Below, in pieces: positions 36,080 through 44,466 of a stretch of DNA of 64,000 nt. Every line of letters begins with the position of its first letter. Positions within the stretch are counted from its first letter, which is position 1. The DNA comes from Bacteroidota bacterium (GTDB lineage Bacteria > Bacteroidota > Bacteroidia > Chitinophagales > Chitinophagaceae): contig JAFDXK010000002.1 of the NCBI GenBank assembly GCA_018267965.1, positions 62,001 through 126,000 on the forward strand, written 5' to 3'. The notes below the pieces were generated by a model. That model saw nothing but the letters and a program-made list of their open reading frames with translations, was not told where the DNA came from and ran no database searches. The translations under genes were made by a program, and so were the position numbers.

Positions 36080-37906
36080 TTATTTTTTTCTTGGCACTTG
36101 CTTAGCACGTTCTTGCTGAGCTTTTTGCATCTCTTCTAATCTTGCGGCCCATTTGCTTGGTGTTGCAGGTTTATTCTTATTCTCCTGAATTTGGGCGTGA
36201 ATGGCCTTTTCGTTAATGATATACTTCTGTATAACAAACTGTTGTGCAATGCTTATCATGTTTGAGCAGAAATAATAGAATGTAAGTGCTGCAGCCATTT
36301 TATTAAATACGCCAAACAAAAGAAATGGGAATACATAAGGCATCCATTTCATCAACGGGTTATTAGGGTCTTGTACTGTCATATTGCGGTTATACAACGC
36401 CAAAAATAAACTCGACGCTGTAAACAGAATTGTAAACAAACTGATGTGATTGCCCAGTACTGATGTTACAAAAGGTATATTACCGCTCCAACTGATGACA
36501 TTATCATAAGTAGACAAATCACTTGCCCACAAGAATTTTTGCTGCCTTAGTTCTATTGAAGACGGGAAGAAATAATACATAGCAAATAGTATCGGTAGCT
36601 GGAATAAAGTTGGTAAACAACCGCCCAACGGATTCACACCTGCGCTACGGTATAATTTCATTTGCTCCATACCAAACTTTTGCTGGTCATCGCCCAGTTT
36701 AGCACGTAATTCATCCAACTCAGGTTTTAATACCCTCATTTTAGCTGCAGATAAATAGCTCTTATAGGTAAAGAAGGAAAGTATCAAACGAATGAACACT
36801 GTCAACAGTATAATAATGATACCATAATTGCTGATAAATCCACTCAGCACATTGAATACAGGTATAATAATCCACTTGTTTACATATTTTACAAAGAACA
36901 TTACACCATAACCCAACGGTACCATTTCATCAAGGCCTAAGTCATAGCTTTTTAATGTCTTATAATGGTTTGGTCCGATAAACCAACGCAGGCTTACATT
37001 TCCATCTTTTACAGGTACTTCAAATGTATTCTTACTTATAGCTACAATACCTGAATCAGCCAGCTTGCTGTTACCAGATACTGTTGCATTATTAAAGCTA
37101 TTGTTATCAGCTATAAGCGCTGTACTGAAATATTGTACGCGGAAACCCAGCCATTGTGCAGATTTATCAAGTGCTTCTTTCTCTTTACGTATCAGGCTGA
37201 AATAGTCATGTTCTTTGTTTGTAAAGTTGTAATACAACTGTGCATTATTACGTTCTACCGTCACATCTTTTTCTGTGTGCAATGCTGACGTTTGCCATGT
37301 CATGTTAAGACTGTTAACAGGCATTCCGGTCAGCTTCATGTCACAATGCAACATATAACCATCAGTAGGCAATGTGTATATTATATGTACAGCCTTACCA
37401 TTTCCTAAATCTGCTGAGAAGTCTAAAGCTTTGTCTCCGTTTGCAGCATTAGTAGGTGTAGCAACGAAATATAAATCTGCAGTAGAAGTAGTGCCGTTAT
37501 TTACTGGCAGCATGGCACTCAATTCATTTCCTTTACCGTTAAAGAAATACAACGGTTGCTTTTCGTAAGTTTTATATTTCTTTAATAATGCCGCTTGCGG
37601 ATGGGCACCTTTCGTATTGAATGAAAGAGAAATATCGTTATTCTCCAGCATTACACTTTGTTCTTGTCCGTTGTAAGCCGGTGGCATTGATGCACGGATA
37701 GAATCATTAATGGCTGCTTCTGCTTGTTTTGCAGCTGTATCTTTAGCTACAGGCAATGCAGGTTTTGGGGGGTTAGCCTTAGCTCTAGCTACTGAGTCTG
37801 CTCTTTTTTGCTCTGCGTATTTAGTTTGCGAATAATTATTATAACTTATGTATCCAATTACCAATAATACCAGCAACGCGATACCAATAAACGAATTACG
37901 ATCCAT
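36080..37906 (-). CDS. yidC: Membrane protein insertase YidC
   Basis: YidC inserts and folds inner-membrane proteins, with or without the Sec translocon. The protein has 608 residues, the long Gram-negative form. An N-terminal helix (FIGIALLVLLVIGYISY) anchors a periplasmic beta-sandwich of about 330 residues, which begins after an Ala/Lys/Pro-rich linker. The conserved five-helix core then follows, including NYGIIIILLTVFIRLILSFFTYKSYLSAAKM with its hydrophilic-groove arginine, a cytoplasmic helical hairpin (LRAKLGDDQQKFG), and GGCLPTLFQLPILFAMYYFF. The C-terminal tail is basic (QQERAKQVPRKK), as needed for ribosome contact. A -7 box lies 20 bases upstream and a terminator at 36030-36058. Confidence 0.96.
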   Translation of the reverse strand: MDRNSFIGIALLVLLVIGYISYNNYSQTKYAEQKRADSVARAKANPPKPALPVAKDTAAKQAEAAINDSIRASMPPAYNGQEQSVMLENNDISLSFNTKGAHPQAALLKKYKTYEKQPLYFFNGKGNELSAMLPVNNGTTSTADLYFVATPTNAANGDKALDFSADLGNGKAVHIIYTLPTDGYMLHCDMKLTGMPVNSLNMTWQTSALHTEKDVTVERNNAQLYYNFTNKEHDYFSLIRKEKEALDKSAQWLGFRVQYFSTALIADNNSFNNATVSGNSKLADSGIVAISKNTFEVPVKDGNVSLRWFIGPNHYKTLKSYDLGLDEMVPLGYGVMFFVKYVNKWIIIPVFNVLSGFISNYGIIIILLTVFIRLILSFFTYKSYLSAAKMRVLKPELDELRAKLGDDQQKFGMEQMKLYRSAGVNPLGGCLPTLFQLPILFAMYYFFPSSIELRQQKFLWASDLSTYDNVISWSGNIPFVTSVLGNHISLFTILFTASSLFLALYNRNMTVQDPNNPLMKWMPYVFPFLLFGVFNKMAAALTFYYFCSNMISIAQQFVIQKYIINEKAIHAQIQENKNKPATPSKWAARLEEMQKAQQERAKQVPRKK

Positions 37907-37926
37907 GAATGGGAAAAATGAGGTGG

Positions 37927-37934
37927 CAAAGGTA
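37927..37934 (-). promoter_or_regulatory. Putative -7 promoter element for yidC
   Basis: The minus strand reads TACCTTTG, a full TAnnTTTG match, 20 bases before the yidC ATG. No TTG box is seen at the expected upstream spacing. Confidence 0.4.
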
Positions 37935-38129
37935 GGAAATTGGCTCAGATACTGCTATAAATAGTAGCATAATTGGTTTTATATATATATATTTACAACC
38001 CCCTGCCACCTAAATGCACTCTATGGTAACCGGAAATTGAAATACATATAACTTTTCAATCAGCCGTGTTTGCCTAATTTAGACCTTAACTCCCTACACA
38101 ATTACTCATTATTTAAATATAAGCGTATT

Positions 38130-38540
38130 ATGTTTACAAAAAACAAAAGCAAAGAACATTACGATTATCCTTCCGGGGCTGTAAGTACCATTGCAGCGGG
38201 AACAACAGTGAATGGGGATATTGAGTCTGAATCTGATATGAGGATTGATGGCAACATCATAGGCCATGTGTATTGCAAAGCAAAAGTAGTTTTGGGCGAA
38301 TCAGGTATTGTTCAGGGCGATTTATTCTCCGGCAATGCAGATATTTTTGGCACAGTAAACGGCAATGTTGTTTCAAAAGATATGCTTTGTCTTAAATCAA
38401 AAGCAACCATCAATGGTAACATTCAAACTGCACGTTTGCAGATAGATCCTAATGCAGTGTTCAACGGGCAATGTAAAATGACGAGCGACCATGCACCACA
38501 AGTAGTGCCTGAGAAAAAGGCAGTTGTTACAGTAGATTAA
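38130..38540 (+). CDS. Bactofilin (polymer-forming cytoskeletal protein)
   Basis: Bactofilins assemble without nucleotide into filaments that help place cell-wall enzymes and shape the cell. The start ATG at 38130 gives 136 residues; an upstream in-frame TTG exists but gives an atypical N-terminus. The right-handed beta-helix core begins STIAAGTTVNGDIESESDMRIDGNIIGHV and repeats with the spacing typical of the fold: KVVLGESGIVQGDLFSGNADIFGTVNGNVVSKDMLCL, then ATINGNIQTARLQI. Short disordered ends flank the core. It is convergent with the GSCFA gene, 3 bases apart. No lytic peptidase neighbour, as seen with some bactofilins, is present. Confidence 0.9.
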   Translation: MFTKNKSKEHYDYPSGAVSTIAAGTTVNGDIESESDMRIDGNIIGHVYCKAKVVLGESGIVQGDLFSGNADIFGTVNGNVVSKDMLCLKSKATINGNIQTARLQIDPNAVFNGQCKMTSDHAPQVVPEKKAVVTVD

Positions 38541-38543
38541 TTA

Positions 38544-39518
38544 TTATTCTGAAAAATATCTCAGTTCCTCTTCCATATCAAGGAAGGGGAATTGTTGTTT
38601 TATATCCTTTACCTTTTGCAGATAACTTGCTTTGAATTTACGATGAGCATCCGTATCAGGGAAACGTGTTCGATGTGATTTAGCAGTGGCTATATCCTGC
38701 ACCAATTTCATGGAATGCTGCGCCTGCTCTGTAACACAGGCTTTTACAAATTGTTCCCAAACAAAAGAAGTTGCCAAATAATTAGGGTGAACAAAATCAA
38801 TATCATAGTAACGATAATCGCGCAATATGTCAATTATCAATTCGTAAGCAGGGAAATAATTCGCTTGTTCAAAATCATTGCAAAGGTTATGAACAGCTTC
38901 TATCAATCTTGCTTTGCTGCGATTATTATCCACTACACCATCTCTTATATGCCTTACAGGGCTAATGGTAAATAGTATTTGTATATCAGGGTTTACATCT
39001 ACTAATTTTTGCAGTGTGTGCGTTAACGTTGCTTTGATAGTATTTATTTCAAGTAAACGTTTTTCAAACCACTGTGCAGGTGCACGATGATTATTGGCAA
39101 CAGGTTTACCACTTTCAACAAGATAGTATTGAAATGCAGAGCCCAAAGTAATGATTACCCAATCTGCTTCTCTGATAAAACCTGCTGCCGCACCTTGTGA
39201 TTGATTAATTCCATGCAGTGCCATATCAGCATCTGTATGTGAAAACCTAGTGTGATGGTCCCAACTATTCCATAACTCGTTCAGATGAAACAAATCGTCT
39301 TTTCGATACTCTTTATTATTGATATAGCTCTCTAAACTATCCGCAACACTCAACGGGTTGAACAATATACCGTGCGGATTGGACAGCACGCTGAATTTAC
39401 TGCTCATCAAACGCTCGCTCATGTTTTCTGTAAAACATGAACCAATGAGCATGATTTTATCAGTATGATGAATCGGTTTGGGTAATCGCGGTATGTCTAA
39501 TTCAAGAGTAAGCTGCAT
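38544..39518 (-). CDS. GSCFA-domain protein (SGNH-like hydrolase fold)
   Basis: A 324-residue cytoplasmic protein named for its motif, seen here as MLIGSCFTENMSERL at about residues 23-37. The family has an SGNH-hydrolase-like fold; the GSCF serine would be the block I nucleophile. Other conserved segments are NPHGILFNPLS, ADWVIITLGSAFQYY, FTISPVRHIRDG and DFVHPNYLATSFVW; the last (D-x-V-H-P-N) resembles the catalytic Asp/His block of SGNH enzymes. No substrate is known for the family, so an esterase or deacetylase role is inference. It is common as a single gene in Bacteroidota. Confidence 0.85.
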   Translation of the reverse strand: MQLTLELDIPRLPKPIHHTDKIMLIGSCFTENMSERLMSSKFSVLSNPHGILFNPLSVADSLESYINNKEYRKDDLFHLNELWNSWDHHTRFSHTDADMALHGINQSQGAAAGFIREADWVIITLGSAFQYYLVESGKPVANNHRAPAQWFEKRLLEINTIKATLTHTLQKLVDVNPDIQILFTISPVRHIRDGVVDNNRSKARLIEAVHNLCNDFEQANYFPAYELIIDILRDYRYYDIDFVHPNYLATSFVWEQFVKACVTEQAQHSMKLVQDIATAKSHRTRFPDTDAHRKFKASYLQKVKDIKQQFPFLDMEEELRYFSE

Positions 39519-39688
39519 CGTTTTATGCCATATAGTTTTTTGTATTATGCAAATATGACGTTTTGTTATGTGCGAATATATGAATTGATAGATTTGATAG
39601 TATAATATGCCGTATTGGCACTATATTTAATGTGGATTGAAAATTGTTTTATTCTTTCCAACGACTAAAAGACTAAAAATTAGAATTT

Positions 39689-40399
39689 ATGAATCCAAAT
39701 GAATTTCAGAAGTATGCCGTAAAACATCACGGCATCAGCAGCACAACACTGCACAACTATACATCAGCACTTTACAAAACGCCAGCAGCACTTACGCCAT
39801 ACATTATAGAAGAACGCCCGTTGAACGTAGCATCTATGGACGTATTCTCTCGTTTGATGATGGACCGCATCATCTTTTTGGGTGAAGCTATTAATGACTA
39901 CGTAGCTAACATCGTTACAGCGCAGTTGTTGTTCCTGGAAAGTACAGACCGCAACCGCGATGTGCAGATGTACATCAACAGCCCGGGTGGTAGTGTGTAT
40001 GCAGGTTTAGGTATTTATGATACCATGCAAATCATCAACCCTGATGTATCTACAATATGCACAGGTATAGGCGCTTCTATGGCTGCCGTATTGATGTGTG
40101 CGGGCACAAAAGGCAAGCGTACTGCGTTGAAACATAGCCGTATCATGATTCACCAACCATTAGGTGGTGCAGAAGGACAAGCAAGCGATATCGAAATCAC
40201 AGCGCGTGAGATTGGCAAGCTGAAGAAAGAGCTTTATGATATCATTGCTTTCCATAGCGGGCAGAAGTTCAACAAAGTAGAAAAAGACAGCGACCGCGAC
40301 TACTGGATGACAGCTCAAGAAGCTAAAGAATATGGCATGGTAGATGAAGTGTTAGAACGCAATCCACGTAAAGCAAATGGTGGTACAGAAAATAAATAA
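39689..40399 (+). CDS. clpP: ATP-dependent Clp protease proteolytic subunit
   Basis: ClpP forms the proteolytic barrel that works with ClpX or ClpA/C. It has 236 residues, with about 40 residues of N-terminal extension before the processed start expected near YIIEERPLNVASMDVFSRLM. The catalytic Ser is S130 in CTGIGASMAAVL, the His is H155 in SRIMIHQPLGG, and the Asp lies in the KDSDRDYWMTAQEAKEYGMVDEV segment, so the triad is complete. clpX is not downstream as it is in many bacteria. Instead a 52-codon ORF starts 3 bases after its stop. The shared terminator is at 40591-40620. Confidence 0.95.
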   Translation: MNPNEFQKYAVKHHGISSTTLHNYTSALYKTPAALTPYIIEERPLNVASMDVFSRLMMDRIIFLGEAINDYVANIVTAQLLFLESTDRNRDVQMYINSPGGSVYAGLGIYDTMQIINPDVSTICTGIGASMAAVLMCAGTKGKRTALKHSRIMIHQPLGGAEGQASDIEITAREIGKLKKELYDIIAFHSGQKFNKVEKDSDRDYWMTAQEAKEYGMVDEVLERNPRKANGGTENK

Positions 40400-40402
40400 T
40401 TT

Positions 40403-40561
40403 ATGAAAAAAATAGATGAACGTAAATGGATAAATCTTGCTCAGCCAATAAATGACTTTTATATGGAAGGCAACTATATCATGGGCGATATGCGATTATT
40501 AGAAGATTGGAAAAGTAACATGTGGATTGTTTTATCTAGACTACAAGTATTAGCTCGCTAA
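40403..40561 (+). CDS. Small ORF directly after clpP (52 residues, unknown)
   Basis: An ATG 3 bases after the clpP stop opens 52 codons: MKKIDERKWINLAQPINDF to LSRLQVLAR. The spacing is that of translationally coupled genes, and the frame ends just before the clpP terminator, so clpP and this ORF would share one mRNA. The peptide has an acidic/aromatic middle and a hydrophobic end (NMWIVLSRLQVL) that could form one amphipathic helix. I do not recognise it. It could be a genuine small protein, or a decayed remnant of a larger downstream gene. Confidence 0.4.
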   Translation: MKKIDERKWINLAQPINDFYMEGNYIMGDMRLLEDWKSNMWIVLSRLQVLAR

Positions 40562-40590
40562 CATTATATTGAGTAATGTTAATTTATAAT

Positions 40591-40620
40591 AAAAAAGGAC
40601 GGTGATTACCGTCCTTTTTT
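40591..40620. terminator. Bidirectional terminator, clpP unit / kinase-RapZ gene
   Basis: A perfect 13-base stem, AAAAAAGGACGGT (40591-40603) with ACCGTCCTTTTTT (40608-40620), around GATT. It lies between convergent transcripts. Confidence 0.92.
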
Positions 40621-40621
40621 A

Positions 40622-42088
40622 TTATGCTTCTTCCAGCACCCATTTTTCTTTGTTCAGGTGCGTAACTGTTACTTCTATATTGTATTTGTTTCTTAAATAC
40701 TTTGCTAAGGTTTCTGCCGCATAAACAGAACGATGCTGTCCGCCGGTGCAGCCAAAGGCAACGCTCAGGTTTTCAAAACCACGGCTTAAATAATCATCGA
40801 CATTAAGAGAAACCAAACCATACACTTGTGCCATAAATTCGGGCATACGGGTATCTTTCTCCAGAAACTGTTTTACTGTTTCGTCCAAACCAGTAAGGGT
40901 TTTATATGCAGCATACCTACCAGGGTTCAATAAGCCCCTGCAATCAAAAACATAGCCCCCGCCATGAGTGCCTTTGTCTTTAGGTATGCCGTTTTTATAT
41001 GAGAAGCTACACACTGACACTACTAGTTTTGCATCATTACTTCTTGTTGGTTGTGCATACTTGCTTTGCATGTCCGCAGATGATATCTGTTCAAGCAATT
41101 TGCGCAATTCAGGATAAGCAGGCAACGACGGGTTGTCTGAAAGAAACTTGTCCAGGTTTTTTAAAGCAGGTCCGATGCTACTGATAAAGTGTGGTTTCAA
41201 TTGCAACAAACCACGGAAACCATACGCACCTAATACCTGCAATATGCGCAGTAACACAAATTGATTGTATCCTTTGCGAAAGTGAATTTCATCTACACGT
41301 GTTATGTGTAGTTCATTCATGCTTTTGATATAGCCATTCAGCAAGTCTTCTTTCCATGCATCGGGCAACTGTGCTTTTGCTTGCCATAATAATGATGCGA
41401 TATCATATTGCGGTGAACCTTCCATGGCGCCCTGGTAATCAATAAAATACACCTGTTCATTCTGTATCATGATGTTTCTGCTCTGAAAATCGCGATACAT
41501 CAGCATTTGAGGCTGCAGCCTGCCCAATTCTTTGGCATATTGTTGCATTTCTTCCATCAGCAGTCCACGGTCGTATTGTATATTCTGCAGGTCGGCGAAA
41601 TAGTATTTGAAATACAACAAGTCGGCCATTATAGCTTTTTCATCAAAATGCTTGGTGCTGAAACATTGATCATAATCAGCTTCACGCCCGGCTATCCATT
41701 GCAGTTTAGCAAGTTGCTCCAGTGCCTTATGAAAGTAGTTGCGTACTTCTTTGGTATGCCCTTCTTTATTCAGCAAATCGAAAAGAGATGTAGCCCCTAA
41801 ATCCTGTTGCAGATAATGTTTCCGGTCTTTGGATGTAGCATATAATTCAGGAACATTAATACCATGCTTGCGAAACAGCTCTGTAAAATAATAGTAAGTA
41901 TTATTCTCTGAAATGTTACCATTAAATGTACCAATAGCTGTTTTCTTTCCTGAAGAAATGCGGTAGTAACGCCTGTCAGAACCAGATACAGGCAATAACT
42001 CAGTTTTCTCCGGCTTCAGGCCAAAATGGTCTTCAAATAATTTTTCTAATGTGGTAATGGTTTGTGTTGTTGGCTTGTTAGCGGTCAT
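40622..42088 (-). CDS. Sugar kinase (AmgK/APH-like) fused to RapZ C-terminal domain
   Basis: A 488-residue two-domain protein. Residues 1-340 form an aminoglycoside-phosphotransferase-type kinase. The catalytic loop is YRDFQSRN (D200, N205) and the metal-binding Asp is in FIDYQGA (D217), both closer to the anomeric MurNAc/GlcNAc kinase AmgK (RDYxxxN, DFQDA) than to antibiotic kinases. Residues 354-488 are a RapZ C-terminal domain, with VSVCSFSYKNG, FDCRGLLNPG and the signature GCTGGQHRSVY at 446-456. In E. coli RapZ this domain binds glucosamine-6-phosphate and controls GlmS synthesis through RNase E and small RNAs. The RapZ N-terminal P-loop domain is absent. A role in amino-sugar recycling or its sensing is inferred. 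Its start overlaps the SixA-like gene end by 4 bases, so the two are coupled. Confidence 0.88.
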   Translation of the reverse strand: MTANKPTTQTITTLEKLFEDHFGLKPEKTELLPVSGSDRRYYRISSGKKTAIGTFNGNISENNTYYYFTELFRKHGINVPELYATSKDRKHYLQQDLGATSLFDLLNKEGHTKEVRNYFHKALEQLAKLQWIAGREADYDQCFSTKHFDEKAIMADLLYFKYYFADLQNIQYDRGLLMEEMQQYAKELGRLQPQMLMYRDFQSRNIMIQNEQVYFIDYQGAMEGSPQYDIASLLWQAKAQLPDAWKEDLLNGYIKSMNELHITRVDEIHFRKGYNQFVLLRILQVLGAYGFRGLLQLKPHFISSIGPALKNLDKFLSDNPSLPAYPELRKLLEQISSADMQSKYAQPTRSNDAKLVVSVCSFSYKNGIPKDKGTHGGGYVFDCRGLLNPGRYAAYKTLTGLDETVKQFLEKDTRMPEFMAQVYGLVSLNVDDYLSRGFENLSVAFGCTGGQHRSVYAAETLAKYLRNKYNIEVTVTHLNKEKWVLEEA

Positions 42089-42585
42089 ATATTGTTCTTG
42101 GGAGCGTCAAATAAAAATACTGTTTTCTCGGTTCTTGCAAATTCATTCCATTGTTCTGCATCAAATGATGCTCCGACTACACCGCAAGTAGGCATATTGT
42201 CAATACAAAACTTATCTGATAACTGGTTAACAAATTCTGTAATGCCGGGATTATGGGCGACTATAAATACTGTCTTCACATCATCTGCCACTTCATACAT
42301 TACTTCTTCAAAAACGGGTGGTATGCAATGGTAGAGTTTTTCCTGCCACACAATTTTATCTTCATTATAACCTATTGCTTTTGCTATCTTCTTTGCAGTC
42401 TGTTTAGCCCTTTTTGCTGTACTGGCTATTATTACATCTGGTATAATGTTTTGTTTCTTCAGGCGCTCACCCATCATCGGTGCATCTTTTTCGCCTCTGT
42501 CATTCAGCGGTCTTTCAAAATCACTTTGTAACGGATTAGCCCAACTCGACTTAGCATGCCTTATCATCACCAGCTTTCGTTCCAT
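42085..42585 (-). CDS. SixA-like histidine phosphatase
   Basis: A 166-residue member of the histidine phosphatase superfamily, SixA branch. The catalytic RHG-type motif is IRHAKSSW near residue 9 with the phospho-accepting His, followed by FERPLNDRGEKDA. The second His is in VFIVAHNPGITEF. Such small enzymes remove phosphate from phosphohistidine proteins or small molecules. It overlaps the kinase-RapZ gene by 4 bases and lies 6 bases downstream of the LpxH-like gene, suggesting a three-gene operon around envelope sugar or lipid metabolism. The substrate is unknown. Confidence 0.85.
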   Translation of the reverse strand: MERKLVMIRHAKSSWANPLQSDFERPLNDRGEKDAPMMGERLKKQNIIPDVIIASTAKRAKQTAKKIAKAIGYNEDKIVWQEKLYHCIPPVFEEVMYEVADDVKTVFIVAHNPGITEFVNQLSDKFCIDNMPTCGVVGASFDAEQWNEFARTEKTVFLFDAPKNNI

Positions 42586-42591
42586 ATTTGT

Positions 42592-43350
42592 TTACTTGTC
42601 TTTGTAATATTTTAATTCTAAATCTTTACCATCAAACACACCATAGCTATTATAGTGTATCCAATCGCCTAGGTTTACGTATAGACTATTTTGAGGTAAG
42701 GGGTATTCTATTGCTATGTGCCTGTGTCCGAAAATGAAATAATCGATATGCTCATTTTCCAATCTTTGCAACGCGTATTGCACCAACCATTCTTTTTCAG
42801 GCCCTGAGAAAGGGTCATCTTCTACACTATGTTTGGGGCCGAGACGGCTAAACCATTCTGCCATACCAACGCCGGTATCAGGATGTATACGCCTGTAAAG
42901 CCATTGTGTAAACTTATTACGCAATATACCCTTCAGCATTTTATAACCATGATCGCCGGGGCCTAAACCATCGCCATGCGCAATCACAAACTTTTTGCCA
43001 TTGAAAGTTCTTTCTATCGGCTCATGATGTACAGGTATATTTAACTCATCCTGAAAATAGCCGCGCATCCATAAATCATGGTTGCCGGTAAAAGCTTCTA
43101 TCGGTAATCCTGAATCGCTTAATTCTGCCAATTTGCCCAAAAAGCGTGTATATCCTTTCGGAACTACTTTTTTGTATTCAAACCATGCATCGAACAAGTC
43201 ACCAACAAGATACAGGTGTTGCGCATCTGCTTTTATTTCGTCCAGCCAGTTACATATACGTTTTTCACGTGCAATGCTGGTTTCCTTATCGGGGATACCA
43301 AAATGAAAATCGGATGCGAAATAAATTTTTTTGCCTTCTGGTAAATCCAT
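42592..43350 (-). CDS. lpxH: LpxH-like UDP-2,3-diacylglucosamine diphosphatase
   Basis: LpxH cleaves UDP-2,3-diacylglucosamine to lipid X in lipid A synthesis at the inner-membrane surface. The 252-residue protein carries the full calcineurin-like metal set: ASDFHFG, LVGDLFDAW, TGNHDLWM, VIAHGDGLGPGDHGYK and FGHRHIAIEY. The Arg/Tyr-rich RNKFTQWLYRRIHPDTG segment matches the lipid-binding cap of LpxH. Bacteroidota often carry more than one LpxH/YbbF-like protein, so the exact paralogue is uncertain. First gene of the operon with the phosphatase and kinase-RapZ genes. Confidence 0.8.
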   Translation of the reverse strand: MDLPEGKKIYFASDFHFGIPDKETSIAREKRICNWLDEIKADAQHLYLVGDLFDAWFEYKKVVPKGYTRFLGKLAELSDSGLPIEAFTGNHDLWMRGYFQDELNIPVHHEPIERTFNGKKFVIAHGDGLGPGDHGYKMLKGILRNKFTQWLYRRIHPDTGVGMAEWFSRLGPKHSVEDDPFSGPEKEWLVQYALQRLENEHIDYFIFGHRHIAIEYPLPQNSLYVNLGDWIHYNSYGVFDGKDLELKYYKDK

Positions 43351-43428
43351 GAAATTATCGGCTCGGATGGGTGTGCAAATTACTTAAAATCAGCAATACC
43401 ACTGCTTTATTAACGGTTTTATGCAGCA

Positions 43429-44190
43429 TTATTGTTTATGTAGTACATAAATTTTAAAAATATCGTTCTCAGGTTGTAATACATCTTGTTCTTTTTTTAT
43501 TATTTGTCTTGCCGACGTGGATAAAATGCGCTGTACGGCAAGGCTACTTTTAAAGGGTTTCAGTAGATTAAGGAACGGGCTTCTTTTATACTTTCTCCAC
43601 GACTTGGAAGGGTAAAGATGTGGGTTATAAAACGAGTAGATTTTTGTTATTATCAATTTTTGATTTTCGAGAATCGTCAGCCAATCATTTTTAGTTGCTT
43701 TGCTTCCGTCCTGCCAATCCAGTTCAGCAGTATGAAAAAACTCTATACATACCATATGTCCGCCACTAGCCAGATTTTCTGCGAGAAATTGAACCGTATT
43801 TGTTAGCTGTTCTTTTGTAAATGTTTGCAGTACACCTATGATAGCGATAAGGTCATAAGGACCTTTACGTTTAATATCTTCTATTGAGGCTGTAAATTGA
43901 ATAGCTGTATTGCCCTTGTACTTTTCTTTTGCCACTTCTACTACTCGCTCTGACAAGTCATACCCTAACACCTGCCCGGCATATTTGTTTACGATACCTG
44001 ATAAATCACCGGAGCCGCAACCAAAATCCAGTGCTGACTTCTTGTTACCTAAATTATTTTCCTGCAACACTGTATCTATTGCATATTTTCTTGCCTCCTG
44101 ATCGAAGCAATACCAGAAAGGCTCGGAGTGGCCAGTATGACCAAATCGTTTTACTCTATCTTCCCAAAACTCTTTTGTAAATGTGTTCAT
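43429..44190 (-). CDS. Class I SAM-dependent methyltransferase
   Basis: A 253-residue methyltransferase when started at the ATG at 44190; another ATG and a GTG 15-18 bases further up are also possible. Motif I is ALDFGCGSGDLSG, followed by LGYDLSERVVEVAKEKY (acidic residue for the ribose hydroxyls) and YDLIAIIGVLQTF (motif II/III). The N-terminal FWEDRVKRFGHTGHSEPFWYCFDQEARKYAI suggests a small-molecule or lipid/sugar methyltransferase, not an RNA one. It is alone on its strand, divergent from the SAM riboswitch-controlled met genes, but not itself under that riboswitch. Substrate unknown. Confidence 0.8.
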   Translation of the reverse strand: MNTFTKEFWEDRVKRFGHTGHSEPFWYCFDQEARKYAIDTVLQENNLGNKKSALDFGCGSGDLSGIVNKYAGQVLGYDLSERVVEVAKEKYKGNTAIQFTASIEDIKRKGPYDLIAIIGVLQTFTKEQLTNTVQFLAENLASGGHMVCIEFFHTAELDWQDGSKATKNDWLTILENQKLIITKIYSFYNPHLYPSKSWRKYKRSPFLNLLKPFKSSLAVQRILSTSARQIIKKEQDVLQPENDIFKIYVLHKQ

Positions 44191-44255
44191 AAGTATTGCT
44201 GCCATCACTAATTTATCGCATCCGGCATGGATTTCAACGATTTTTGAAAAATTTA

Positions 44256-44288
44256 TTTGGAAGTTTAAAATCAGCGTTTATATCTTTG
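44256..44288 (+). promoter_or_regulatory. Promoter of the SAM riboswitch / met operon
   Basis: TTTG at 44256-44259 and a perfect -7 box TATCTTTG at 44281-44288 with a 21-base spacer. The expected start of transcription is near 44295, about 12 bases before the aptamer. Confidence 0.65.
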
Positions 44289-44307
44289 CATCAGTTCTTT
44301 ACAATAT

Positions 44308-44422
44308 CTCTTATCAAGAAAGGTGGAGGGTTATGGCCCGATGAAACCTTAGCAACCTCTTCAGAAGCAATTCTGAAAACTGGTGCTAATTCCATCCTGC
44401 AGCAATGCGGGAAAGATAAGTC
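44308..44422 (+). ncRNA. SAM-I riboswitch (S-box) aptamer
   Basis: The S-box sequence pattern is plain. P1 is CTTATC (44310-44315) with GATAAG (44415-44420). Next come the AAGAAAGGTGGAGGG start of P2, the GGCCCGATGAAACC kink-turn region, CTTAGCAACC, the P3 arm, the GGTGCTAATTCC core segment, and the TGCAGCAATGCGGGA arm. It binds S-adenosylmethionine. It lies in the leader of a trans-sulfuration gene and homoserine dehydrogenase, the expected targets. The terminator at 44467-44500 completes the switch. High SAM would stabilise P1 and so allow termination. Confidence 0.95.
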
Positions 44423-44466
44423 AGACGCAATGTTTAAAGTATCAACCTAGTGTTGTTCAAATAACT

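Noticed and set aside
40622-41660. Antibiotic (aminoglycoside) resistance kinase
   Set aside because: The catalytic loop is of the RDxxxxN AmgK type and the RapZ fusion and operon context point to cell-wall sugar metabolism.
44196-44450. Plus-strand open frame over the riboswitch region
   Set aside because: It runs straight through the conserved SAM-I aptamer, so the sequence is explained by RNA structure, not by a protein.
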